Shown: positions 17,979-27,253, counted from the stretch's first letter. The stretch: DNA of 64,000 nt from Parapontixanthobacter sp963736595 (GCA_963736595.1 CAVTPG010000002.1:1-64000); one strand, 5' to 3'. The notes: generated by a model not told the origin, from the letters alone. Numbers and translations are program-made.

Positions 17979-18346
17979 TCGCTGGGTTTCCAAGTTAAAG
18001 TAAACAAGAGCCCAACGAGCGACACAACAAAGGCAAGCCCGATCAGCCAGGTTAGCAAGCCGAGATCCAGATTGCCGGAATTCGCGGAAGCAGGATCGAA
18101 AACTTTTCCAAAGAAGCTACCGTAAAGCATCCCGGCACAGCTTGCCCACCCTGCTATGAAGACCCCCCATCGTAATCGATTTGGTTTTGCAATTAAAAGA
18201 GCGCCGACAAACAGCAATCCGCCCATAAAAAAATCGTCTAACACGAACATAATCGGACGTCCGACGCCCCAAGAACGGATCGCCTCTCCGATCATGAGCG
18301 AAAGCGCGAGACCAAAACCCAAAACACGTAAAAGGCTAAGGCTCAA
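17975..18346 (-). CDS. Four-helix membrane protein in the leucine-catabolic operon
   Basis: A 123-aa protein, not recognised. Hydrophobic segments near residues 4-22, 30-51, 60-80 and 93-117 suggest four transmembrane helices and little soluble mass. The TTG start (18346-18344) overlaps the ivd stop (TTGA), and its own stop overlaps the mccB ATG (ATGA). It is therefore translated between two enzymes of leucine breakdown. Whether it serves that pathway, for example in uptake, is unknown. Confidence 0.75.
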   Translation of the reverse strand: MSLSLLRVLGFGLALSLMIGEAIRSWGVGRPIMFVLDDFFMGGLLFVGALLIAKPNRLRWGVFIAGWASCAGMLYGSFFGKVFDPASANSGNLDLGLLTWLIGLAFVVSLVGLLFTLTWKPSE

Positions 18347-19506
18347 CCCGCCGCCCCGATCAATTCGCGCCCGATCAACATCCGGCGGATCTCGTTCGTG
18401 CCTGCGCCGATATCGAGCAGCTTGGCATCGCGCAGATACCGCTCAACCGGCCAGTCCAGCGTATAGCCAGCGCCGCCCAGCGCCTGAACGCTTTCGCCCG
18501 CAACGCGAAATGCGTTCTCGCTCGACAGCAGGATAACACCCGCCGCATCAAATCGGGTCGTCTGATCGGCATCGCAGGCTTTCGCCACGGCATAGGTATA
18601 GGCGCGGGCGGATTGCAGCGCGACATACATATCCGCGACCTTGGCCTGCATCAATTGGAAGCTGCCGATGGGCTTTCCGAATTGCTTGCGTTCGCGAAGA
18701 TAGGGGATGACCGTGTCGAGGCAGGCCTGCATGATGCCTAGCTGAATGCCGGACAGCACCACGCGTTCGTAATCGAGCCCGCTCATCAACACGCCGACAC
18801 CGCCATTGACCGGACCCATGACGTTGGCCTCCGGCACTTTGCAATCGTCGAAAACCAACTCTGCTGTCGGAGAACCGCGCATCCCCATTTTCTCGATCTT
18901 TTGCCCGATAGAAAAGCCCGGCATATCCTTTTCGATTAAAAAGGCCGTGATGCCGCGCGATCCTTCGCCGGTTTTGGCATAGACGACCAACGTGTCCGCA
19001 TAAGGCGCGTTGGTGATCCAGAATTTTGTGCCGTTGAGGACATATCCGCCATCGACAGTCTCTGCCTTCATTTTCATCGAGACGACATCGCTACCGGCTG
19101 CCGCTTCGCTCATGGCGAGGCTACCGACATGTTCGCCGCTGATCAGCTTGGGCAGATATTTGGCTTTCTGCGCGTCGTTACCCCAGCGTGCGATCTGATT
19201 GATGCAGAGATTGGAATGTGCGCCGTAAGACAGGCCGACCGATGCGCTGGCCCGACTGACCTCTTCGACCGCAATAACGTGTTCAAGGTAGCCGAGGCCA
19301 AGACCGCCATCGGCTTCTGCAACGGTAATACCATGCAGGCCGAGGTCGCCCATCGCGGTCCACAATTCGTCGCGCGGAAATCGGTCTTCACGATCGACCC
19401 GGTCCGCAAGAGGGGCGATCTGCTCATCGGCAAAGCGCGCGGTCGTCTCGCGGATCATGTTGGCCGTTTCGCCTAGCTGGAAATCAAAATCGGGGGTCGC
19501 GCGCAT
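18343..19506 (-). CDS. ivd: Isovaleryl-CoA dehydrogenase
   Basis: A 387-aa FAD enzyme oxidising isovaleryl-CoA to 3-methylcrotonyl-CoA, the substrate of the MccAB carboxylase encoded downstream. Acyl-CoA dehydrogenase signatures are present: AMSEAAAGSDVVSMK, GTKFWITNAPYAD and QALGGAGYTLDWPVERYLRDAK. The catalytic Glu sits in GLDYERVVLSG, the position used by isovaleryl-CoA dehydrogenases rather than by short-chain enzymes. The ATG at 19506 has an AGGAG site 5 bases away; an upstream 20-residue extension was rejected. It is the first gene of the ivd-membrane protein-mccB-mccA operon. No HMG-CoA lyase or methylglutaconyl-CoA hydratase gene is nearby. Confidence 0.93.
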   Translation of the reverse strand: MRATPDFDFQLGETANMIRETTARFADEQIAPLADRVDREDRFPRDELWTAMGDLGLHGITVAEADGGLGLGYLEHVIAVEEVSRASASVGLSYGAHSNLCINQIARWGNDAQKAKYLPKLISGEHVGSLAMSEAAAGSDVVSMKMKAETVDGGYVLNGTKFWITNAPYADTLVVYAKTGEGSRGITAFLIEKDMPGFSIGQKIEKMGMRGSPTAELVFDDCKVPEANVMGPVNGGVGVLMSGLDYERVVLSGIQLGIMQACLDTVIPYLRERKQFGKPIGSFQLMQAKVADMYVALQSARAYTYAVAKACDADQTTRFDAAGVILLSSENAFRVAGESVQALGGAGYTLDWPVERYLRDAKLLDIGAGTNEIRRMLIGRELIGAAG

Positions 19507-19652
19507 ATTCTCTCCTGAACGGCAATTGCTATGGGGAGCAGTAGCCAAGTTGTCGCATGGTTTCAAACGGGGAAAGGCTCGCGACTAACACACCGGGATG
19601 ATAATAAGTATTATGTTAAATAATGTGCTATGGGTGTAGCGAGGTATTGCTT

Positions 19653-19832
19653 TCACCACGTCCCATCGGTGAACAGATTAAAGAACAGAAATACGATTGC
19701 AAAGATCGCGGCCCAACCCAGCGCCATGACCAAGCCGCGTTTCCATTCCAAACGATGTCCGGCAAGCGCGCTGACGGCAAGAATCAGAAAACCGACCATC
19801 GCGACCAGCGAAACGATGCTGTGTTCGTTCAC
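19653..19832 (-). CDS. 59-aa membrane protein
   Basis: A small gene. GTG at 19832 overlaps the stop of the metallo-hydrolase gene (GTGA), and the frame ends at the TGA 19655-19653. The product begins MNEHSIVSLVAMVGFLILAV and ends LFTDGTW. Two hydrophobic stretches (about 5-23 and 34-54) flank a short basic loop (GHRLEWKRG), so it is a likely two-helix inner-membrane protein. The stop/start coupling to the tatD-hydrolase run is the main support. Function unknown. The remaining 146 bp up to ivd holds no gene that I can see. Confidence 0.65.
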   Translation of the reverse strand: MNEHSIVSLVAMVGFLILAVSALAGHRLEWKRGLVMALGWAAIFAIVFLFFNLFTDGTW

Positions 19833-20596
19833 GCGCGTATCTCCAATCCGTCATAGCCGACCTGAATGTGGTCCGGCATTTCGGCACATAGCGTTTGATA
19901 GTCCATGCTTTTGTCCAAATGCGTCAACACAGTCTGCTTGGCATTTGTCAGCTTTGCAAATTCCAGCGCCAGATCGAGATGCGCGTGCGTTGGATGCGGT
20001 TTGCGCCGCAAGCAATCACAAACCAGAATATCGACGTCGGCAAATATTGCCTGCATTTCATCGGTAATTGCGTTGAAGTCTGTAGCATAACCGATTGATT
20101 TACCACCATAGTCCAGCACATAGCCGGTGCTGTCCATGCCACCATGGGGCATCTCGCAGTGTTTAACGCCAAAGCCTGAGATCAGGCGGACATTATCAAG
20201 TGTTTCCAGCTCGACCAGCGTGGGATAGCCATATTGGCCTGCGAAAACATAATCGAAGCGATTGCGCAGGCGCTTGACGGTCGGCGCACTGGCAAATCCG
20301 GGCAGCGGATTGGTTCGATCGTAACGCATAACGCGCAAATCGTCGATCCCATGGCAATGATCGGCATGGTCATGCGTCCACAAAACCGCGTCCACCTTGC
20401 CGATATTGTTAGCCAGCAATTGTTGCCGCAAATCGGTCGAAGTGTCGATCAGGATGCGCTTGCCCAGATCGTTCTCGACGATGATCGACACCCGCGTGCG
20501 CCGGTTCTTCGGCTCGGCCGGATCGCATTCACCCCAATCGTTGCCGATGCGCGGCACTCCGGTCGATGTGCCGGACCCCAGCATGATCAGTTTCAT
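19829..20596 (-). CDS. PhnP-like metallo-beta-lactamase-fold phosphodiesterase
   Basis: A 255-aa hydrolase beginning MKLIMLGSGTSTGVPRIG, with the metal motif THDHADHCHGIDD and later histidines (HGGMDSTGYVL, THLDKSMDY). This resembles PhnP, a cyclic phosphodiesterase, and related proteins often encoded beside tatD. The substrate here is not known. The ATG at 20596 would overlap the natural tatD stop (ATGA). In the sequence as given, a one-base error in tatD removes that stop and makes a 544-aa open frame covering both genes; I treat them as separate. Confidence 0.85.
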   Translation of the reverse strand: MKLIMLGSGTSTGVPRIGNDWGECDPAEPKNRRTRVSIIVENDLGKRILIDTSTDLRQQLLANNIGKVDAVLWTHDHADHCHGIDDLRVMRYDRTNPLPGFASAPTVKRLRNRFDYVFAGQYGYPTLVELETLDNVRLISGFGVKHCEMPHGGMDSTGYVLDYGGKSIGYATDFNAITDEMQAIFADVDILVCDCLRRKPHPTHAHLDLALEFAKLTNAKQTVLTHLDKSMDYQTLCAEMPDHIQVGYDGLEIRA

Positions 20597-21370
20597 GGTG
20601 CAGCTTTCGCAAACAGCGCGAAGAAATTTCGCGTCGTCTGCTGCGGCCAGTTGCTCAACGCTTTCTCCGCGCAAATCAGCCAAAAACTGCGCCGTGTCGG
20701 TAACGAACGCAGGCTCGCAAACCTTTCCGCGATTGGGAACAGGTGCAAGAAATGGGCTGTCCGTTTCGATTAACAAACGATCTGCTGGAACGGTCTGAGC
20801 AAAGGCTTGCAAGTCTTTGGCATTCTTAAACGTTACAATACCGGAGCAGGAGATCGACAGGCCAAGATCAAGCACTTCACGCCCAAATTCGGCAGAGGCC
20901 GTAAAACAATGGATCAGCGCCGGAAAAGCGCCCTCCCTCATTTCCTCCTGCAAGATGCTCAGCGTATCGTCTTCGGCGTCGCGGGTGTGGATGATGACCG
21001 GCAATTGCAGCGCGCGCGCGACACCGATATGCATTCGGAACAGCGCTTGCTGCGTTTCCCGCGCGGAATGCTCGTAGAAATAATCCAGCCCCGTTTCACC
21101 GATTGCGACAACGCGCGGATGCTGTGCGGCGTCACGTAAAGTCGCGGCACTTAAATCGTTATGCTGATCGGCTTCATGCGGATGAATTCCGACGCTGGCC
21201 CAGACATCGTCCCTGCCCGCTGCCGTCGCGCACACTTGCGCCCATTCCGATTGCTTGGTGCTGATATTAAGGAAGCCGGCCACGCCTGCTTGACGCGCGC
21301 GCGCCAGAGCTTCGTCCTGCTGTTCGACCAGACCCTTATATTCCAGATGACAATGGCTATCGATATACAT
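20593..21370 (-). CDS. tatD: TatD-family metal-dependent deoxyribonuclease, frame break at 3' end
   Basis: About 258 aa when repaired. TatD enzymes are TIM-barrel hydrolases acting on DNA 3' ends. Seen: DSHCHLEYK metal ligands, ASVGIHPHEADQ, AIGETGLDYFY, VIIHTRDAEDD, LIHCFTASAEF and LIETDSPFLAP. The final codons are out of frame as written. Dropping one base near 20641-20650 turns AAADDAKFLRAVCE into the usual AAATTRNFFALFAKAAP followed by TGA at 20595-20593, which overlaps the next ATG. The start ATG (21370) shares a base with the repaired metG stop (TGATG). No tatA/B/C genes are nearby, so it is not part of Tat export. Confidence 0.88.
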
Positions 21371-22933
21371 CAGGCGGCTTCCGCGTCCGGCATATCGAGC
21401 CTTGGGAATACGCCGACCGGTTTCGCCAACACGAAGCCACTTGCTGCCAATTGTGCCAACCAATCGGGGTTCGCAATGTCGCTGTAATCACGTGCGCTTG
21501 TTCTCGACGCCCATCTGATCGAGCAAAGCATCGATTGCCGTGGGTGTGACCGGACGCAATGCGATAGCAAGTTTGCGGGTTTGCACGAACAAAGTCATCA
21601 ACACGGCTTCCATCCGCGCGCCGTCGGTCTTGCGCAAAGCCCAGGGCGCCATATCGTCCACATATTGGTTGCAGGCGAACACTGCGCGGATCCATGCTTC
21701 CAGCCCTTCGCTAAACGCAAAATTGTCGAATTTGGCTGTCATTTCAACGATCGCGTCATCAACAATTCGTGCTAAATCAGAATCTTCTGCGGCACTTGGC
21801 AAATCAGTTTTAACAATGCCGTCCATATTTTTGAATATCATGGACAAAGTCCGCTGTGCCAGATTACCGAAACTGTTGGCAAGATCGGCATTCGCGCGCA
21901 TCACGATGGCTTCAGGCGAATAACTGCCATCCTGGCCGAACGGCACTTCGCGCAGCAGGAAATATCGTAACGCGTCGGCTCCGAATTGTTCAGCCAAAGC
22001 CATCGGATCGGTCACATTGCCGAGCGATTTGGATTCCTTCTGCCCGCGATTGAGCAGGAAACCATGCCCGAAAATCTTTTTCGGCAAGGCAATACCTGCG
22101 CTCATCAAAAATGCCGGCCAATACACGGCATGAAAGCGGACGATGTCTTTCCCGATCAGATGCAGATCGGCAGGCCAGAATCTGTCCATGTCCTCAGTCT
22201 TGTCAGGATAGCCCAAGCCGGTCAGATAATTGGTCAGCGCATCGACCCAGACATACATGACATGATTGTCGCTGCCGGGCACTTTGACCCCCCAGTCGAA
22301 ACTCGTGCGGCTGATCGATAAGTCGCGTAACCCCCCGGAGACAAACGCGATCATCTCGTTGCGGCGGCTCTCCGGTTCCAAAAACTCAGGCTTGTCACGC
22401 AGCAGCGCGAGCAACGGCTCCTCATATTTCGACAAGCGGAAAAACCAGCTTTCCTCGACTGTCCATTCGACCGGTGTACCTTGCGGAGAAAGGCGCGCAT
22501 CACCCTCGCCTTCGGTCAATTCATCCTCGGCGTAATAGGCTTCGTCGCGGACCGAATACCAACCTTCGTAGCGGTCGAGATACAGATCGCCATTCGCTTC
22601 CATTGCCGACCACAAAGCCTGACTGGCGCGATGATGGTCCTCATCGACGGTGCGGATGAAGCGGTCATACCCAACATTCAGAACATCGCACATTACCTTG
22701 AATTTCTGCGACATTTCATCGGCGAGCGCGCGCACCTCCTGCCCTTGCTCTTCCGCTTTACGCGCCATTTTCAAGCCATGCTCGTCGGTTCCGGTCTGGA
22801 ACCGGACTTCGCGCCCGCGTGCTTTTTGGAAGCGGGCGATCACATCGGCAGCGATCGCTTCATAAGCGTGGCCGATATGCGGCGGCCCGTTGGGGTAACT
22901 AATCGCGGTGGTGATGTAAAAAGGGTCAGCCAT
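21370..22933 (-). CDS. metG: Methionyl-tRNA synthetase, frame break near the end
   Basis: Class I synthetase, about 520 aa when repaired. Seen: the HIGH-type motif PPHIGHAYEAIAADVI, the KMSKS equivalent KESKSLGNV, and an anticodon-binding domain. The first frame stops after DQMGVENKRT. The next frame continues with YSDIANPDWLAQLAASG and VGVFPRLDMPDAEAA to the TGA 21372-21370. One extra base near 21490-21500 explains this. The ATG at 22933 (MADPFYITTAISYPNG) lies inside the end of holB (8-bp overlap). It lacks the C-terminal tRNA-binding extension of E. coli MetG, like shorter bacterial forms. Confidence 0.92.
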
Positions 22934-23876
22934 GGACGCGGTCACTAAGCGGAGCAGCGTTGGCAAGCAAGGTTCCGATTTCCATGACGATCAGTCCCGG
23001 ATCGTAATTATAAGTCGCAACTTCGCCCGATAATTTGACGCAGTCGGCATGAGCTGCGTGAAGTTTCGCAAAATGTGATCGGTCGGTATCGCTCATCCTG
23101 TCGGCCAGAAGGCTACGCGCAATGTCGAGGATCGCGTTCAGGCGCTCGCGATCGGGACGTGGGCCGACGGCCGCAACCAGCGCGGTGCGTTCTGCAAAAC
23201 TCGGATCGCCGCGCGAAACCAGGCTTTCCATCGTCAGGGCTGCTTTCCCCAAATCCATTTCCATGAAGCGCAACGCCATACCGGGCGACCCACCCGCAAC
23301 GCGGATCGCCGCTTCTTGTTCGGGATGATCTGAGGGCGGACTGCCCTTCCCTATAACTTCACGCATTTGCGCATCGTCAAGCGGTGGAAACCGCAAAGGA
23401 CGGCACCGTGACCGGATTGTCGGCAGCAATTTGGCAGGTTGATGTGCGACGAGGAAAAAATAGCTGCCCTGCGGCGGCTCTTCCAAACTTTTCAGCAAGG
23501 CATTGGACGCATTGCGTTCCATATCATCAGCCGGATTGATGATAATTGCCCGGCGCTCGCCCAAAGTCGGGCGGGTGACCAAACGCCGCTGCATGGCGCG
23601 GATTTGCGCAATGGAAATGTTACGTTTGCGTTCATAAACTTTGCCGTCCGCGCGCTTTTTCTCTTCCTTATCGTCCTTCGGCAAATGCGTGAGAATATGG
23701 AGGTCAGGATGGTCATGCGCATCGTCGCTGGCGCCAATCAATTCGCGAGCAGCCGACATCGCAAAGCTCATTTTTCCCAAGCCGCGCGGCCCGGTTAGCA
23801 ACCACGCGTGATGCAGCCGCGAACCGCTTAAAGCCGCCTGCCATTCGCGCATCGCCATCTCGTGCCCGATCAACAT
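22926..23876 (-). CDS. holB: DNA polymerase III delta-prime subunit
   Basis: A 316-aa clamp-loader subunit starting GHEMAMREWQAALSGSRLHHAWLLTGPRGLGK, with AAA+ features: P-loop GPRGLGK, HPDLHIL, DDMERNASNALLKSLEEPPQGSYF and the IRSRCRPLRF sensor. It works with DnaX and HolA to load the beta clamp. The order tmk-holB-metG-tatD is a common bacterial arrangement and supports the call. It starts 3 bp after the tmk stop and ends inside metG. Confidence 0.93.
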   Translation of the reverse strand: MLIGHEMAMREWQAALSGSRLHHAWLLTGPRGLGKMSFAMSAARELIGASDDAHDHPDLHILTHLPKDDKEEKKRADGKVYERKRNISIAQIRAMQRRLVTRPTLGERRAIIINPADDMERNASNALLKSLEEPPQGSYFFLVAHQPAKLLPTIRSRCRPLRFPPLDDAQMREVIGKGSPPSDHPEQEAAIRVAGGSPGMALRFMEMDLGKAALTMESLVSRGDPSFAERTALVAAVGPRPDRERLNAILDIARSLLADRMSDTDRSHFAKLHAAHADCVKLSGEVATYNYDPGLIVMEIGTLLANAAPLSDRVHG

Positions 23877-23879
23877 CGC

Positions 23880-24536
23880 CTAATGCGCGGCCAGATATGG
23901 CTTGAGCACTTTCAAGATGGCTTCATGTACGGCTTCGCTGGATGCGCTGCCATCGATCACATGGATCGTGTCGTCTTGCTGCGCCAATGCCAGAAACCCT
24001 TCCTGCACGCGTTGGTGAAAAGCCCGATCGCGTCCGCCGATGGCATCGCTCACCCCTTTGTCGCGCGATGCAAGACGCTCGGTGACATGGTTTTCCTCGA
24101 CATCAAGCAACAGAGTGACATCAGGCCGTAGCCCGCCCGATCCAAATCTGTGCAAATCAGCGACGGCGTGATCGCCCAATCCTCCGGCCAGCCCTTGATA
24201 GGCGCGACTGGAATCCACGAAACGATCGCAGATAACCCAATCGCCAGCTTCCAAAGCAGGACGAATGACGCGGGCGACATGATCAGAGCGGGCCGCAGCA
24301 AATAGCAACGCTTCGGCTTCCATGCCCCACCCGTCTCCGGGAGGCTGCAACAACAGCGCGCGAATTGCTTCGGCGCCCGGTGTCCCGCCCGGCTCTCGCG
24401 TGACGTGCGCCTCGATCTTATGTTGCTTCAGCGCATCTGCAAGCAGCCGCACCTGTGTCGATTTCCCGGTCCCCTCCCCGCCTTCGAACGCGACGAACAC
24501 GCCGCGCTTGTCGGCAGCAGTAACGCTGTCGGTCAT
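23880..24536 (-). CDS. tmk: Thymidylate kinase
   Basis: A 218-aa enzyme phosphorylating dTMP to dTDP. Seen: P-loop FEGGEGTGKSTQVRLLADAL, the substrate motif THVTREPGGTPGAEAIR (family form TREPGG), VICDRFVDSSRAYQG, and a lid region near residue 145. The ATG at 24536 overlaps the dacC stop (ATGA); an upstream frame extension of 40 residues is non-conserved and lies inside dacC. It is followed directly by holB. Confidence 0.95.
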   Translation of the reverse strand: MTDSVTAADKRGVFVAFEGGEGTGKSTQVRLLADALKQHKIEAHVTREPGGTPGAEAIRALLLQPPGDGWGMEAEALLFAAARSDHVARVIRPALEAGDWVICDRFVDSSRAYQGLAGGLGDHAVADLHRFGSGGLRPDVTLLLDVEENHVTERLASRDKGVSDAIGGRDRAFHQRVQEGFLALAQQDDTIHVIDGSASSEAVHEAILKVLKPYLAAH

Positions 24537-25705
24537 GAGAACCACCCTGCCAAGCCGTTGCGCAGCCGTTCGACCGGATTGGCTCTGGCAACGCCCCGCG
24601 CAGCAACCAGCGGGACTTCGTATTTCGCGCCAGTGCCGGGCGTGATCGACAGCCATGCCACTGTTTCGCCTTGCGCGATGGGCGCTTGCACCGGACCACG
24701 ATACCGGATCGTCACCTGGGTATCGGCCATCGTCTCACCCTTCGCCAAACTCGCAAATATGCCTTCCGCGCGCGTCACCGGTACGCTCAAACTTTCGCCA
24801 TTCTGCACAGCGATATTGGCGACGATTGCGCCAGGCGCAAATAAGCGCTCGTTGCGTGTTGCCGCAAAGCCCCATTCCATCAGGCCACGCGCCGCCCGAT
24901 TGCGCATATAATTCCGATTGCTGGCCGCGATGACCATTATCAGCCGCCGTCCCCCGCGCTCCGCCGTGCCGAGAAAGCCGAAGCCCGCCTGATTGGTGTA
25001 GCCGGTCTTGATCCCGTCGGCCCCTGCGACCCGCCCGGTGATCGGGTCGTGATTGTCTTGAGTGATGCCATTATAGCTATAGGTGCGTTTGCCGTAGAAG
25101 TGCTGATATTCCTGGCTGAAATCACGCAGCAATGCGCTGCCCAATAAAGTCAGATCGCGCGCGGTGGTAAACGTCGCGCCTTCATCGGGCCAGCCATTGG
25201 GCGTCGCAAAATGCGTATTGTTCATGCCGATTTCAGCCGCTTTTGCATTCATATCACCGAGCCAATTGCCCACTGATCCCGACAAGCCTTCAGCCAACAC
25301 CACCGATGCATCATTCGCCGAAACGGTTGTAATGCCATGCAGCAATTCATCGACGCTGATCACGGCATCATGGGCAAGATACATGGTGGACCCCTTGCGG
25401 CTCCACGCGGCGAAGGTTTCGGGCCTGATGGTTATTTGCTGTTTCGGCGCGGCATCACCGGCGCGCAATTTGTCGAAAGCGACATAAGTGGTCATGACTT
25501 TCGTGATCGAAGCCGGAGCAAAACGGCGATCCGTGTCGCGCGCAAACAAGGTGCGCCCGCTTTGCAAATCATAGAGCATCGCAATCGGAGCATCGTCGGG
25601 CGACGGCAAGGCGGCTTCTATATCGTTTTGGGCAAGAGATGGCGCGATAACACCAACCGCCAGTAGCGATCCTGCGATGGCCTTTGCGATGTTCCAACGC
25701 GTCAT
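24533..25705 (-). CDS. D-alanyl-D-alanine carboxypeptidase (DacC/PBP5 type)
   Basis: A 390-aa penicillin-binding protein that trims the terminal D-Ala from peptidoglycan stem peptides. A signal peptide (residues 1-26, ending SLAQ) precedes the peptidase S11 domain. The active site is Ser66-Ile-Thr-Lys69 (SITK), with SAN (TTVSANDASVV) and KTG (GIKTGYTNQAGFG) motifs. A C-terminal beta domain and a final basic amphipathic segment (LRNGLAGWFS) could anchor it to the membrane. The ATG at 25705 is chosen because the signal peptide begins there. It lies 10 bp after mltB. Confidence 0.93.
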   Translation of the reverse strand: MTRWNIAKAIAGSLLAVGVIAPSLAQNDIEAALPSPDDAPIAMLYDLQSGRTLFARDTDRRFAPASITKVMTTYVAFDKLRAGDAAPKQQITIRPETFAAWSRKGSTMYLAHDAVISVDELLHGITTVSANDASVVLAEGLSGSVGNWLGDMNAKAAEIGMNNTHFATPNGWPDEGATFTTARDLTLLGSALLRDFSQEYQHFYGKRTYSYNGITQDNHDPITGRVAGADGIKTGYTNQAGFGFLGTAERGGRRLIMVIAASNRNYMRNRAARGLMEWGFAATRNERLFAPGAIVANIAVQNGESLSVPVTRAEGIFASLAKGETMADTQVTIRYRGPVQAPIAQGETVAWLSITPGTGAKYEVPLVAARGVARANPVERLRNGLAGWFS

Positions 25706-25715
25706 CAGAGTAACC

Positions 25716-26738
25716 CTATCGCGCGATTTCGTCTGCCAGCAGTCCCACACTCATGGCGTAATAATTCGAGCAATTATATTCCAGAATAGCGCGATAATTG
25801 CCCGTGAGAAGGTAGGCCGAAGTGCCGGCGCCATCGGGCTGAAACACGAAAGCCATTACATCGTCTGCGATGGGACGCTGCGGTGTGACGCCAAGCGCGC
25901 GCCATTCCGAAACCGGCTTCCATTGGCTATGACGAGCATGAACGCGCGGACAGACTGGCGCGACCAGCTCTGTCTTGTAATTGTCGGGATTGAAACCCGA
26001 CGCGAAGCTGGCGCGAACGCCCCAAGGCTGGCCGGTGCGCCATCCTGCATCGCGGAAATAATTCGCAATCGAAGCCAAGGTATCTGCGCGATTGTCGAAA
26101 ATGTCTGCGCGCGCGTCTCCGTCGCCATCTTGCGCCAGCCGCAAATAGACGCTGGGCAAAAACTGTGGATTGCCGAAAGCGCCCGCCCAGCTGCCTTGCA
26201 AACGATCGCGGGAATAGCCCTTGTCCGCCACTTTCATCAGCGCGATGAATTCACCAGCGAACAAATCGCGACGGCGTCCTTCCCACGCCAGTGTAGCAAG
26301 CGAGCGGGACAAATCGAAATTGCCTTTAATGCTGCCATAAGCGGTCTCATGGCCCCAGATTGCGATCAAGATTTCCGCCGGCACACCATATTCGGCTGAG
26401 ATCCGGTCGGCTGTCGGGCGAGCAGCACGATAGGCGTCACGACCATTGTCGATCCGGACACTGTTTACATGACGATTAAGGTAATTCTGAACCGACGGGA
26501 AAACGCCGGGCCGCGACGGCGTGCCGGGTTGCTGCTGATCCAGTTCGATGACTCGCATATTCGGCGTTAGACCGGCTGTCATTCGGTTGAGCGTTGCTTC
26601 GCTGACGCCCTCACTGCGCGCATCCTGTTTCAGCGTTTCGAGATACGTACCAAAGCTTTCCTGCTGAGCATGGACTGGTGAGATTGGGATAAGAGCGGTC
26701 GCGGCCAAAATCGCTGCGAAAAAGGGACGTTTTTTCAT
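25716..26738 (-). CDS. Lytic murein transglycosylase, MltB type (GH103)
   Basis: A 340-aa secreted enzyme that cleaves peptidoglycan glycan strands to 1,6-anhydromuramyl products. A signal peptide at residues 1-24 ends PVHAQ. The catalytic Glu is in IAIWGHETAYGSIKG, followed by SLATLAWEGRRRDLFAGEF and the family segment GSWAGAFGNPQFLPSVYLR. The tail (LTGNYRAILEYNCSNYYAMSVGLLADEIA) is typical of the family's C-terminal helices. No lipobox is seen, so it is soluble in the periplasm. It begins the minus-strand run leading to tatD. Confidence 0.93.
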   Translation of the reverse strand: MKKRPFFAAILAATALIPISPVHAQQESFGTYLETLKQDARSEGVSEATLNRMTAGLTPNMRVIELDQQQPGTPSRPGVFPSVQNYLNRHVNSVRIDNGRDAYRAARPTADRISAEYGVPAEILIAIWGHETAYGSIKGNFDLSRSLATLAWEGRRRDLFAGEFIALMKVADKGYSRDRLQGSWAGAFGNPQFLPSVYLRLAQDGDGDARADIFDNRADTLASIANYFRDAGWRTGQPWGVRASFASGFNPDNYKTELVAPVCPRVHARHSQWKPVSEWRALGVTPQRPIADDVMAFVFQPDGAGTSAYLLTGNYRAILEYNCSNYYAMSVGLLADEIAR

Positions 26739-26857
26739 GAGCACACTATGCCACACTCAATGTACCTAAGAAAGCGCAGACAGGACTGCATTCAGCTTTT
26801 TATTACGTCAGGGCGTGACAAATGCGGCAAGCATCATTAGCGCGCATCGGACTTAGT

Positions 26858-26947
26858 GGACAGGTGGCAGAGCGGTTGAATGCACTGGTCTTGAAAACCA
26901 GCGAGGGCGAGAGCCCTTCGTGGGTTCGAATCCCACCCTGTCCGCCA
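26858..26947 (+). tRNA. tRNA-Ser (anticodon TGA)
   Basis: The acceptor stem GGACAGG pairs with CCTGTCC, followed by discriminator G and an encoded CCA (26945-26947). The D-arm is GCAGAGCGGTTGAATGC. The anticodon loop CTTGAAA within the stem CTGGT/ACCAG gives anticodon TGA, which reads UCA. A long variable arm (CGAGGGCGAGAGCCCTTCG) marks a class II tRNA, as expected for Ser. The T-arm contains GGTTCGAATCC. Confidence 0.97.
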
Positions 26948-26967
26948 AGATGTTCTGTATCGCTGGA

Positions 26968-27159
26968 TTAGTCGCCGGATTTTTTGTTCGGCCTGACCAG
27001 CGATTGCGCGGCACGGCGCTCTTCGGGATAGTCCGTGGCACTATTTACGGCGGACTGATTGCGCAGCGCAGAGTGGTTCTCGATAATACTGCCTTCTTCA
27101 TCGCCGTCGAAATGTTCGCGCTCGTCTTCGCCCGGCAAGTCGCTGATCTCATATTCCAT
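26968..27159 (-). CDS. Small acidic hypothetical protein
   Basis: A 63-aa protein, not recognised. It starts MEYEISDLPGEDEREHFDGD and ends RRAAQSLVRPNKKSGD, so it is acidic at the N-terminus and basic at the C-terminus, with no membrane segment. The ATG at 27159 is chosen because an AGGAGAG ribosome-binding site lies 6 bases upstream; the longer frame to 27225 has no such site. It sits between tRNA-Ser (converging) and lpd, with a 94-bp gap to lpd that holds nothing I can identify. Confidence 0.55.
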   Translation of the reverse strand: MEYEISDLPGEDEREHFDGDEEGSIIENHSALRNQSAVNSATDYPEERRAAQSLVRPNKKSGD

Positions 27160-27253
27160 AATCGCTCTCCTATTATTGAACCCAACGCGCGGGGGCCGGC
27201 AAAGGTTCATGGAAAGTGCGATCAAGCGCCCAGATTGTCAGCTATATGGAATG

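Noticed and set aside
19829..21463. A single 544-aa TatD plus metallo-hydrolase fusion protein
   Set aside because: The TatD C-terminus and its stop are present one frame away and would overlap the hydrolase ATG as ATGA, so a one-base error is more likely.
23880..24656. A longer Tmk starting at 24656
   Set aside because: The extra 40 residues lie inside dacC and are not family-like; the ATG at 24536 gives the normal length and an ATGA overlap.
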